DNA from: Lepas anatifera
Lineage: Eukaryota; Arthropoda; Thecostraca; Lepadidae
Assembly (NCBI GenBank): GCA_034440635.1
Contig: JAOTON010000042.1
Coordinates: forward strand, 1 to 64,000
Length of the DNA stretch: 64,000 nt
Direction of reading: 5' to 3'
The position numbers and the translations under genes are program-made. Below, one piece after another: positions 12,508 through 22,259 of this stretch; position 1 is the first letter of the stretch; each line of letters opens with the position of its first letter. Below the pieces are notes generated by a model. That model did not search any database and was not told the origin of the DNA. It worked only from the letters and a program-made list of their open reading frames with translations.

Positions 12508-12740
12508 GACGCCTCGGTAGCCCAGTTGGTAGAGCGTTGGGCTCCGGCCTGGTGCTCAGAAACATGCAGTGGCGTTGCACGTCCAGGCTTGGGATCGGTT
12601 CCCCTGAGACGCTCCGGTGCTCAATACTTTATCCGACGTAGGTCGGCTGGTAACAGACTGGTGAGAGGGTGACCTGAGCGGGGCGGCCGTCCTTGTGCTT
12701 TGTGGGACGTTAACTTTGGCTCCTAAATTAAGCCTTCATT
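12508..12740 (+). mobile_element. Second tRNA-derived SINE family
   Basis: The head GGTAGCCCAGTTGGTAGAGC is a good box A; the box B-like GGGATCGGTTCCCCTGAG lies about 65 bp downstream. The body GGTCGGCTGGTAACAGACTG and the end GGGACGTTAACTTTGGCTCC differ from the other SINE in the window. The wide A-B spacing argues against a functional tRNA. Confidence 0.65.
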
Positions 12741-14800
12741 GTGGGGGTTGCTCGTTCGTATGGTGAGGTAGGGGTGTCCGTGACAAGTCCCTGGATGACT
12801 TAAGTAAGACTCCGGCTCCACCAGGCTTACTATGTAGGAACAACTTGAACAAAATTTATAGAAAAACAGAAGTCAGAATTTTTTCTCAGGTCAGAGTAAA
12901 CATTGCTTCAACGTTTTTTTAATTTTCAACGTCATCAGCTGGGGAAAATATAAACTTTTAGATAATGATATACTTCATCTTCCCAAAAATAGCCTCTTCC
13001 TGCTTTTCCATGGCCAAAAATACACGCTTTGCTTTATCAAAAACCGACCTTTTCTGGTGCTGAATAGAAATATGTGGTGTTCATAAAAAGGGCAAGAGAA
13101 CTAGGTAAATATTCGCAGTTTGATAAATGGCTTTGGTGAAAGGAATGACGGAAAAGCTGAGTGCTACGCAAAACCAAAGGCTGTACTTATTATACGACCG
13201 GTTTTGGTGCCATCTCGGTCCCGTTGCCAGGTGACAAAGAAGTATTATATCTTTATTACATCTTGTTTTGTCACTTGATAATGGGACCGAAATGTCCCTG
13301 AAACCGGTCGTATGATAAATACAGCCTTTGGCTTTGCGAAGCACTAAACATTTCAGTCATAGGTAAATATTTTTAACCCTGTCCAACCCCAAAGCCCCCT
13401 GCTGAGGACAGAGCTGGGGGGGCGTAAAAATGGCCCCGTCAAGGTGAAGGTCAATACTTAATGCGAAAACACTTTAGGGGTCCGCTGCTTGAGATCTTTC
13501 AAGTAGTAGGTCCCGAGATACCTTTAGTTAGAGGTACGTTCAAAAGGGATTCCTTTACGCCTGAAAGACGCCACACAGGCGTGGAGTAATTCCTTCATCT
13601 TTAGGCCGTATGTCAAACTGCTGCTAATGGCGATGCTCGTTTACGAACTTGTGAGAATTCACGCAAATTAAGTTCATCCTAATGCAACAAATAATCATTT
13701 CATCTTTGAGTCTGGACATTTTTTTGCATGTAATTGGACAATTTATATTTTCATTATCCCATGATATATACTATCGGGTGTGACGTCACATCCGGTGATC
13801 TGTGCTCGCTGTTGAGCGGGGGGCTATAGGACCTACATATCATCTTCAGTCGGGCGTGGCCATCGGCAAATACGGATTTCTCCTGAAGGCAAAGTCCTAC
13901 TCCTGACCTCTGACCTTTCCACGTACGCTAGAATAACCCGAAGCATGTCTTATCCAAAGGTCTTCGCATCGAGCTTATAGAGGGCAGTGTAAACACTGAA
14001 CTGGTCAGCTCTAATCTGGCATGTTGAGCCAATATACCATCAATACCAGTGCTTCTCTAGTCATTGGGTCAAAATACCAGTCTTAAACACTGTGAAAACA
14101 AAGCAACTTTGCTTTGTCCCTATTGTTTGACCTGTTATGACTCGGGATATTCATTCCAAGCCATTGTTTAACACATAGCCCTGACAGCTGACGTGCCATA
14201 AAACTCAAAGCTATTTTTCATTCTATGAATAGCCAGGCCAGGTGTATGTCGAAAAAAACCTTCATGCTGAGGAAGAGGGTATTGGGATAACGTAAAAGTA
14301 TATACTTTTGGCGGCAGACCCCCTGTCTCTGCAAGCATGAAATATTCCTACCGGAGAGGGGCTCAGTGCCAAGTGCAGGGCTTTTTGTGAGGATTCCAGT
14401 TTTGTCGCCTTACACCTTGATAATTATCGAAAGTAGTGATCGGCGCGGCCTAAGCCCCCAATTATGATGATGATCAAAACTAATACAATGATTTCAGGCA
14501 TAATAATTTGCACTTATTCTGCATGGTTAGGTTTTAAAACATAAGTGATTGATAGCCCCTGACTGATACTCCCTGTGGTATTGTCACTTCCTTGTTATCG
14601 GGCTTTTATGTGATTACAGCCTATAAGTATAATATCTATATCAGTCTATGAATACAGACATCGCAGCTGTTGACATCATACAAGGATGTCTGATTTCCTC
14701 CGCTTGAAAATGCCCGGCTCATCGCGTTAGTGTATGGATATGCTTTGAACCACAAGTCCCAGCAATTTCTACGAGCGAGTGCCGTCTGGTCCTCAGAATC
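12741..14800. other. Intergenic with a fold-back, no gene
   Basis: No coding region was recognised. The only structured feature is the inverted repeat at 13158-13347. Confidence 0.45.
13158..13347. repeat. Fold-back with hammerhead-like termini
   Basis: Two arms of about 80 nt, 13158-13238 and 13262-13347, are inverted copies sharing CCAAAGGCTGTA, ACGACCGGTTT and CGGTCCC. On the + strand the right arm contains TTGATAA (13275-13281), a GGGAC/GTCCC hairpin (13283-13298) and GAAACCGGTC (13300-13309), the layout of a minimal hammerhead with a two- to three-pair palindromic stem III. Such motifs are known in Penelope-like terminal repeats. Assignment to that class is inference. Confidence 0.5.
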
Positions 14801-14804
14801 CCCT

Positions 14805-14875
14805 CATCAGGTGACAGTGGGCGACGCCGCGCCAGCTTAGCAGTCGGCACGTCGTTAGATCCCAGCAGTTATACT
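14805..14875 (+). mobile_element. SINE 3' fragment
   Basis: GTGGGCGACGCC, then AGCAGTCGGCACGTCGTTAGA and CCCAGCAGTTATA, match the body and tail of the SINE at 20731-20904. The tRNA head is missing. Confidence 0.55.
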
Positions 14876-14892
14876 ATTTGGCCGTTGATTTC

Positions 14893-15593
14893 AGTGCAGT
14901 CACTTGGGCGCAGTGTCGATCCGCAGATCAGTCCGTTGAATTTGGTGCTGTAACCTGGGCGCGGTGTCCACCCGCAGATCTGTCCGTTGAATTTGGTGCT
15001 GTAACCTGGGCGCGGTGTCGACCCGCAGATCAGTCCGTTGAATTTGGTGCTGTAACCTGGGCGCGGTGTCCACCCGCAGATCTGTCCGTTGAATTTGGTG
15101 CTGTAACCTGGGCGCGGTGTCGACCCGCAGATCAGTCCGTTGAATTTGGTGCTGTAACCTGGGCGCGGTGTCGACCCGCAGATCAGTCCGTTGAATTTGG
15201 TGCTGTAACCTGGGCGCGGTGTCGACCCGCAGATCAGTCCGTTGAATTTGGTGCTGTAACCTGGGCGCGGTGTCGACCCGCAGATCTGTCCGTTGAATTT
15301 GGTGCTGTAACCTGGGCGCGGTGTCGACCCGCAGATCTGTCCGTTGAATTTGGTGCTGTAACCTGGGCGCGGTGTCGACCCGCAGATCTGTCCGTTGAAT
15401 TTGGTGCTGTAACCTGGGCGCAGTGTCGACCCGCAGATCTGTCCGTTGAATTTGGTGCTGTAACCTGGGCGCGGTGTCGACCCGCAGATCTGTCCGTTGA
15501 ATTTGGTGCTGTAACCTGGGCGCAGTGTCGACCCGCAGATCTGTCCGTTGAATTTGGTGCTGTAACCTGGGCGCGGTGTCGACCCGCCGGAAG
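14893..15593. repeat. 51-bp minisatellite, ~13.7 copies
   Basis: Units of exactly 51 bp contain TTGAATTTGGTGCTGTAACC followed by TGGGCGCGGTGTCGACCCGC; the main variants alternate ATCAGTC/ATCTGTC and TCGAC/TCCAC. Copies are nearly identical, implying recent homogenisation. Since 51 is divisible by 3, frames are open on both strands; the longest runs 14869-15801 (-), 310 codons, with a 17-residue repeat GSTPRPGYSTKFNGQIC. Coding is not supported by any other signal. Confidence 0.95.
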
Positions 15594-16099
15594 TGTGTCG
15601 GCACGGCAGTGTGCGTCGGCCTCGACTGGTGCGGCCGTTCATTGATCGTGCCCGAGCTCTCTCCCCGGGCGCACGACAGCAGCCAAAGCAGAAGTGAACA
15701 ACACCTAGGCCCGGCTGCCGAGGAGTGAGTTCACTGCCCGCAGCGGGCGTGCAGGAATCCGGCAAGCAGAGTGCGGCATGGCCTCCGTCGGTTGAATCCA
15801 ATTGGATCCAGGCTCAGTCCATATCTGAAAATACGACTGAATCATACCAAGTCCATACTCATTCTAACAGTAGCCAATCCATTCAAATCCATGGGTCAGA
15901 CTGAATCGGATTTCCGACCCATGGGGCGCTCAGTCAGCAATGACGCGGCGTCGGCCGCGCAGCGCCAGCTGAACGACAGCACGTGACTTCATTGCACGAC
16001 TGTGGCATGTGATTCGGAAAGGCACACATCCCATCCTCGGCTCCGATAGATAACGAACTGAGACGCTTGATGCTGCAACTGCTGACACTGTGACTGAGG
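15594..16099. other. GC-rich spacer, no gene recognised
   Basis: GC-rich sequence. A short inverted repeat CCATGGGTC / GACCCATGG lies at about 15889-15922. No gene or element was recognised. Confidence 0.4.
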
Positions 16100-16166
16100 G
16101 AGGGGCAATCGATGGCCCCGCGGTGGGGCGAAGGTGCCGCCGGACCCCCGGCGGGGCGCGGGTTAA
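16100..16166. mobile_element. Terminal fragment of a TTAA element (family B)
   Basis: ATCGATGGCCCCGCGGTGGG, then GGTGCCGCCGGACCCCCGGC and GGGGCGCGGGTTAA, form the reverse complement of the left end of the 19128-20148 element, ending in TTAA at 16163-16166. No matching body lies to the left. Confidence 0.55.
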
Positions 16167-16609
16167 AAAGGGTGCAGGCCCGTGATTACGAAATGGGCGA
16201 TTCAGTATCCGGACCTGGAGCTAAATATGAAGCAATATGTTTGAATATCTTGTCGATTGATGCTTTCCAAAGGGACGGTCCCAGGTCCATCAGTGGAGTT
16301 AGTGCAAGTGCCACAACAGGCTCGCTCAGAACCAGGATCTTCTGGGCTCCAGAGTGTGATCGAAAGTACAGACTCTTGAACACTGGAAACTCAGAACTCC
16401 AGCGATGGAGTCATGAATTAGGATTAGTCTGTCGAGGCAATAAATCAATCGGCACAGGCCCTAGGAGAAACGCCAATTCTGCAAAAGCGAATAAGAAGGT
16501 CTAGAAGTACAGAACGATAGAATTATAAAAAAACGGACTTCTGATATGCAAATTGAGAGGATTGATCCAGGGGCAGCATTTTGAATTCCTCAAACACAGG
16601 AAGAGAAAG

Positions 16610-18263
16610 TACAAAACTTTGATGGTATGATGAATCAACTTCGTCAGAAATTCAAGGACTCGACCAAATAAGATTGATGACAATGGTACCAAGAACTTGG
16701 AGTATTCGGAAGATTGCAAGGAAGTCTTAATCTAAAGCAAGGGAGTCTGAAATCTTATCATTTAGCAAGATATGCCAAGCATCTGCAGGAAATGTCGGGC
16801 TGCCTATCAGAAACAAATCCGAAACCTGGAAAAGTGTTAAGCCCCGACACAGCCAAGCTAGTCAAGGATTCTTATAGGTATGGCGAGATAAGTCATGAGG
16901 TGCCTAGAAGCAAAGACTACGTCACAATAAACAAAGGAACAGGGAAACGGGAGAAGAGACAGAAGCGTCTCGTTCTGTGTACCCTCAAAGAGGCTTACCG
17001 ATGTTTTTAAGACACTCATCCATAGCGAGAGATTGGTTTTACCAAGTTTGCGGACCTTCGTCCGAAAGAGTGTATTTTGGCAGGAGCCAGCGGCACCCAT
17101 TCAGTACGTGTTTGTGTGATTCACGAAAATGAGAGGTTAATGAGGGCTGGTGGCAAAGTTTACAGCTTGAGTGTGAATGGAACTCAGTTGAAAACATAAG
17201 ACCAATGTCTGGCACAAATCCAGTGTATGTCCTCCTGTGTCCTCCAGAGTAATGTCCTCCTCGCTACAATGTAAAGAGAGTCAAGTGTACAAGTGTACAG
17301 TAAAAGTGTAAGGAAAGTCCTAAAGCAGCGAAATGCGTCGAAAAGCTGCTGGTGGAGTGTGACAGCAGTGAAATAGACACTATAGATTGTCGGAAATGAA
17401 CAAGTACGGATAGGTCGGCATTAGAAGTGGTGAAACAATCAAGTGAAGGTTTTGTGCAATCGTTTTGTGAGCATTTGGAAGCGCTCGTAAAACGCGATGT
17501 TGTCGCTCGTGTTCAGATAAACTTTCTCAAAGACCTCAAAAAGAAGCTATTGCCGAGACAAGTGGTCGTGATCGGAGATTTTCGGAGAACTATGCAATGG
17601 TAACCCAGGATGAGATCCAAAGGCACCACTGGAAGAAGGCTCAAGCCACCGTACATCCATTTCTAGCCTACTGGCGCAGTCACTCTCGAGAAATTCAGCA
17701 AGGGTCTTATTCTGCGATTTCTGACTCTTTCGCTCATGATACTGCTGCAGTGCATCTGTTCCAACAAAAGCTAATCGATTTTCTGGAACAGAAAATTGGG
17801 AAGCGTCCAGAAAAGATGTTGTATTTTTCAGATGGCGCTGCTTCGCAATATAAGAATTCTAAAAACTTCGTAAATGTAGTTCACCATTTTGCAGACTTTG
17901 GCATGGATGCTGAGTGACATTTTTTCTAGTGCGAACGCAAAGGGTCCCTGTGATCGTGTGGGAGGGTCAATAAGACGGCTTGCTAAACACGCAAGCTTAC
18001 ATACACATATCATAGAAATTCCGGAACAATTTTATGATTTCCTAAAGATTCATTCATCGACCACGCTTGTCGAGTGCTTTCCTGAAAATCTGATAGTTGA
18101 GGAACACAATGTGCTGAAGGGCAGGCTTGCTGCTGCCCGCACGGTACCAGGAACGAGAAGTGTGCATTGTGTTTGCTCTTCACTGCGTGAGGGTTATGTG
18201 TTCGTCAAGCTATATTCAAACAGTAAGACAGGCAGGGAGTTACGCGTGACGAAAAATATATGA
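16610..18263 (+). pseudogene. Broken transposase-like gene of an uncharacterised repetitive family
   Basis: Collinear fragments in changing frames make up one decayed gene. In order they are NQLRQKFKDSTK (about 16630), VPRTWSIRKIA (about 16685), a PGKVLSPDTAKLVKD block with SKDYVTINKG and QKRLVLCTLKEAYRCF (16800-17010), GFTKFADLRPKECILAGASG followed by THSVRVCVIHENERLM (about 17025-17145), then 17597-17917 with DEIQRHHWKKAQATVHPF, DSFAHDTAAVHLFQQKL and YFSDGAASQYKN. Last is 17889-18263 with ANAKGPCDRVGGSIRRLAKH. I recall this motif order from repetitive, uncharacterised proteins of aquatic invertebrates and insects. The spaced D residues (DE..HHW, FSDG, CDR.GG) would suit an RNase H-like transposase core, but that is inference. 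At least three frameshifts plus stops between 17150 and 17590 make it inactive. Element ends were not found. Confidence 0.7.
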
Positions 18264-18853
18264 TGACCTAGTGAGTACAAAGCCAGTCATTATGTTATGT
18301 CGGTTGATCTTACTTTGAAAATTATAAACGCGCGCTGTGATTCGTATTTGTAATGATGGAATTTCACTTCATATGGTATGAAAAAATGATTTCAAAGTTG
18401 AAAGCTGAATAGGGCTCATAAACTTACACATGTTCCATTCAATCATTTAGTACTGCTCCTGTGCTTCTGGGCCAAGTCCGAATATTATGTTGGAACTTTG
18501 AATAAAAAACCGGCCAGAATTATCTTTTGGATCAATTCCACAAGTGTTTAGATTTTAAACAATAATTTCGGGCTCAATCGGGCCAGAACTTTTATTTTAA
18601 TGACATTTTTATCACTGCGTTGGACACTGGGATTCCAATAATGGCCCAGGACTTGCTGTATAATAACAAATAAGCTAAAAGGCGACATGTTAGATTTTTC
18701 CTTTATCATATTAATTTGTTTGGCTTCCTGAGACCTTAAGATTGACATGATGTTAAAGCAGGCATAGCAGGTCCATCGTTATTTTCAGAAGCCATCGGAC
18801 ACCAGTAGTTTTTTCCATGCGCTTCATTTATATGTGCGGAGTTCAGTTGGGTT
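18264..18853. other. Intergenic, no gene recognised
   Basis: AT-rich sequence following the broken transposase-like gene, possibly the rest of the same element. No terminal inverted repeat could be matched to the left side. Confidence 0.35.
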
Positions 18854-18912
18854 TTAACCCCCCCACCGTACTCTGCGTGAAATTCTCGCACCCAGAGTCA
18901 TGCACGGGTTAA
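18854..18912. mobile_element. Miniature TTAA-type element (59 bp)
   Basis: Begins TTAACCCCCCCACCGTACTC and ends CATGCACGGGTTAA, with TTAA at both extremes; GAAATTCTCGC lies in the centre. The size suggests an end-to-end deletion derivative of the larger TTAA elements. Confidence 0.45.
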
Positions 18913-19127
18913 AAACTGTTCAAGGAAGAGACTTGCCGAATAATTCTGAATATTCTTATTCAAAATCACACAAAAAACGATGGCATCGTCTATCACAGCT
19001 AAATTGCCCCGGAGCATAGCTGTTCTGAAGAACACTTCTATCTTGAAATATCGATATTTTAGAAATTTTACAAGTCTCCGCCATTCTTTTTGGCACACAT
19101 GTAGTCAATGGCTAAATAAGTCACGTG

Positions 19128-20148
19128 TTAACCCGCGCCCCACCGGGGGTCCGGCGCCACCTTGGCCCCACCGGGGGTAATCGATGGCCCCCTCTAACTC
19201 CGAATATATGGGCGTTGGCGCAAATCTGCAAAGTGCAATAGAAAGCTCGCGTGAATTCAGTAAGAAATTACTTCACATGTTTTAGTGCTCAGGTCAATTA
19301 TTTGACCTCCAGAGGTCAAATTAGGTCAAGATCGGCTATTTTCACTCAAATATGCAATGATTAAGGAAACTGGGCATAACACTTATGTCATTAGAGCTAT
19401 TGAGGCCTGGTTAAGTACATTTGATAGAAAATTGCCAGTACCTTTTCCGCTATGTGGAACGTAAGGACCACCCGCCAGTGGTTTGACCTCCAGAGGTCAC
19501 CTCGTGACCTAATATGATCTGAGGTCACGAAAGATCAAAAAGTGACCTTGCCGTATATCAAATGAAAGCCAGTGACAAGACAAACACGATGGTGTTTGTT
19601 TCACCGCTCTAGCTTAATTAGGTCAAAAGTTATTGTCAAAATACTGTTTTTGACCTCTGGTGACCTTGTATGACCTTGGAGAGGTCAAAGGGAAGATATG
19701 GACCCTGGAATCCGTGAAAGGGTGCCCAAAAACGCTTTTCTGATCAAGGTGAGCATTTTCAATCGCTTTTGTGGCTTTTAGATCATAAGACAGCTTTTCC
19801 CCATGCTTTTCAATGGGAGAGGTAACCTCGTGACCTGACCTCAGGGCACGACACCGGATATACACCTTGTAGACCCTGGAGGGGGCCATAAAGTGTAGGA
19901 AGTTTCAAATCGATTGACTTTGAAATGTAGCTCTTACAGAGCTCTAAAGTTGAAGTGAGGTGACCTTGGTTGACCTCGTCTGGTGACCTGACCTTGGGTG
20001 ACCCGGGGTAAAAAATTTCAGGGATGATGGGAAAATGATTCAATAAGAGGGAGAGCCCCCAACCGTGGTGCTGCGCCTCGTCGTTTTTCTGCTATCCCGG
20101 AAAAATCTTAGGGGGGCCATCGATGGCCCCCGGTGGGGCGAGGGTTAA
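19128..20148. mobile_element. TTAA-bounded non-autonomous element (family B)
   Basis: TTAACCCGCGCCCCACCGGG at the left and, on the other strand from the right, TTAACCCTCGCCCCACCGGG form inverted termini, each followed within about 40 bp by ATCGATGGCCCC. The 1021-bp interior carries many AGGTCA/TGACCT hexamers and a core at about 19800-19920 (GACCTGACCTCAGGGCACGA, GAAGTTTCAAATCGATTGAC). That core aligns in reverse with the cores of the elements at 28026, 28779, 41613, 50858 and about 50100. No transposase is present. Confidence 0.65.
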
Positions 20149-20730
20149 GATGTCATGTCATTTTAAACAGGCAAACTTATTGAAAAGCGCATTGATAAAA
20201 TTTGACGTAGCCAGGTCAAAGATCAAATAAGAGTCACATCTAATTTGAGTCCAATTTCAGAAAGGTAAATCATTTGGTTGGCATTGTTAACAATTTAGTC
20301 GTTAACACTTCGTTAACACCAGAAATATCTGTGTTTGATTTAAGCCAAGTCGGCGATAACGTGTTACCTTTGATGACCGCTAGATCTGAACTCAGGCGCT
20401 GCTCCAGACTGAAATTTCATGTGTGACACTTTTTCATAGGGCCCTACGGGTGCACCAATTTTCATCGAAATCGGAGAGGGTCGGGTACAAAAAATGTCAT
20501 TTTTTATCGATTTGACGTGGAAAGACCTTAATGCGTTTTGGGAAGAAGCATTGCAAACTTGAGCTTAGTTCATCCAACTATTTAAGACCCTTGATGAAAA
20601 GATGATGACAAACACTACATGGTTTACGAATTTTACCAGTTTCCAAACGAGCATTGTTAATTGGAATGATAAAGGTTTGAGACTTATAAGTGATTTGGTA
20701 CGTGTCCAAATTGGGTGAAATTTTGGGGAT
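20149..20730. other. Intergenic, no gene recognised
   Basis: No coding region, tandem repeat or clear element end was seen. Confidence 0.4.
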
Positions 20731-20904
20731 GGGTAGCTGAGTGGATAGTATCTCAGTCTTCTAAGCCATCGGCCCCGAGTTCAAGTCCCGGCGGAGCCTC
20801 TAAATAAGTTGATTTGATCACCCAAATCCCTCCCAACAGGGTGAGAGTTGGCGACGCCGTATGACCTTAGCAGTTGGTGCGTCGTTAAACCCCAACAATT
20901 ATTA
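20731..20904 (+). mobile_element. tRNA-derived SINE, best copy
   Basis: The head GGGATGGGTAGCTGAGTGG contains a consensus box A. CAGTCTTCTAAGCC resembles an anticodon stem-loop with TCT. GAGTTCAAGTCCCGGC is box B. It is followed by AAATAAGTTGATTTGATCAC, GAGAGTTGGCGACGCC and the end GTCGTTAAACCCCAACAATT. GTGTCCAAATTGG (about 20702) and GCGTCCATATTGG (about 20908) may be a decayed target duplication. Confidence 0.85.
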
Positions 20905-21365
20905 AGCGTCCATATTGGTCCACTATACTCGCTATGTGAACTTAGATGCAGATATTATGTTTCAATGACTTATCTGTGCTATGAAGCTCTGGCACGTAGC
21001 CTACCTTCGAATTCTTTATATGTCTGCCCAAATCTTACTGTGCGATAGAGTAAATGTATAGATGATATGTAGAATGACTGAAACGAGAGAGGCGCCTCGA
21101 ATTAAGCATTCGGGCTCTTGCGCCAGTCTCTTCGCAAAAACAGACAATGCTGTTTCCGTTCCATAAATGTTTATCGATCTATCGATATACCTACCTGGCA
21201 GCATAAGAAAAGGTAATTATCTACAAAAGTTTAACCGCCCGAAAATACCGTTTAACTAGCTCTAATCGGCAAAATACAAGCTTCAGTAGACTGGCGTATC
21301 GAGAACTCGTCGTTTATTTAAGATATAGATACCAAACGAGCGTGGCCACACAAAGAACAGGGTGA
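20905..21365. other. Intergenic, no gene recognised
   Basis: Unique-looking sequence without recognised features. Confidence 0.4.
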
Positions 21366-21745
21366 CGGCATCACTCCACACGAAAGCAGTATGTGACAGC
21401 ATCACTCCACACGAAAGCAGTATGTGACGGCATCACTCCACACGAAGGCAGTATGTGACGGCATCACTCCACACGAAGGCAGTATGTGACGGCATCACTC
21501 CACATGAAGGCAGTATGTGACGGCATCACTCCACACGAAGGCAGTATGTGACGGCATCACTCCACACGAAGGCAGTATGTGACGGCATCACTCCACGTGA
21601 AGGCAGTATGTGACGGCATCACTCCACACGAACGCAGTATGTGACGGCATCACTCCACACGAACGCATTATGCGACGGCATCACTCCGCACGAACGCATT
21701 ATGCGACGGCATCACTCCACACGAAGGCAGTATGTGCGGCGTCCG
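21366..21745. repeat. 31-bp minisatellite, ~12 copies
   Basis: The unit is GTATGTGACGGCATCACTCC plus ACACGAAGGCA. The last copies drift to ACGCATTATGCGACGG. Confidence 0.95.
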
Positions 21746-22259
21746 CACGGCAACGCACAATACATACCTACAGTCATAACATGGCTCTATTTTGAGATGG
21801 GAGAAACAATAGCCGACTTACATTCATTATACATTCAAGAAAACAGGCCAGAAAGATAAACGACATTTGGAAATAGATTCTTTGTCACGTTATGTGAAAT
21901 ATGAAAGTATTGACAATATTCTAATTTTCAAATTTTATATTTGTACACCGTGAAATAATCAGGCGGACATTCTGGACGACATCCCTGGTACACAGAATAA
22001 TTCATTATATGAGTTCGTAGTATAAAGCATATTATCAAAATTTCTTCTGTACCGTCTTATCTAGATTGACTTGAGCAGTCATTGGGTAGGTACGCACACC
22101 TGTTGCTCATCAAACCGAAATAAACAATAAACAATAATCTTTCACCTTTTTATGATATACACAATTGACACAGAAAAATGCTACTGCATACCGAAAACAC
22201 ACATACACAACCACATCGCACACGGAAAGGGCATCTAACGCGATCTAGTAGAGTTATGG

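Noticed and set aside
20731..20803. Functional tRNA gene
   Set aside because: Box A and box B are present, but the acceptor and other stems pair poorly and a SINE body follows directly; other copies exist.
21366..21745. CRISPR-like regular repeats
   Set aside because: Units are directly contiguous without unique spacers and the context is eukaryotic; it is a minisatellite. The same applies to the other arrays.
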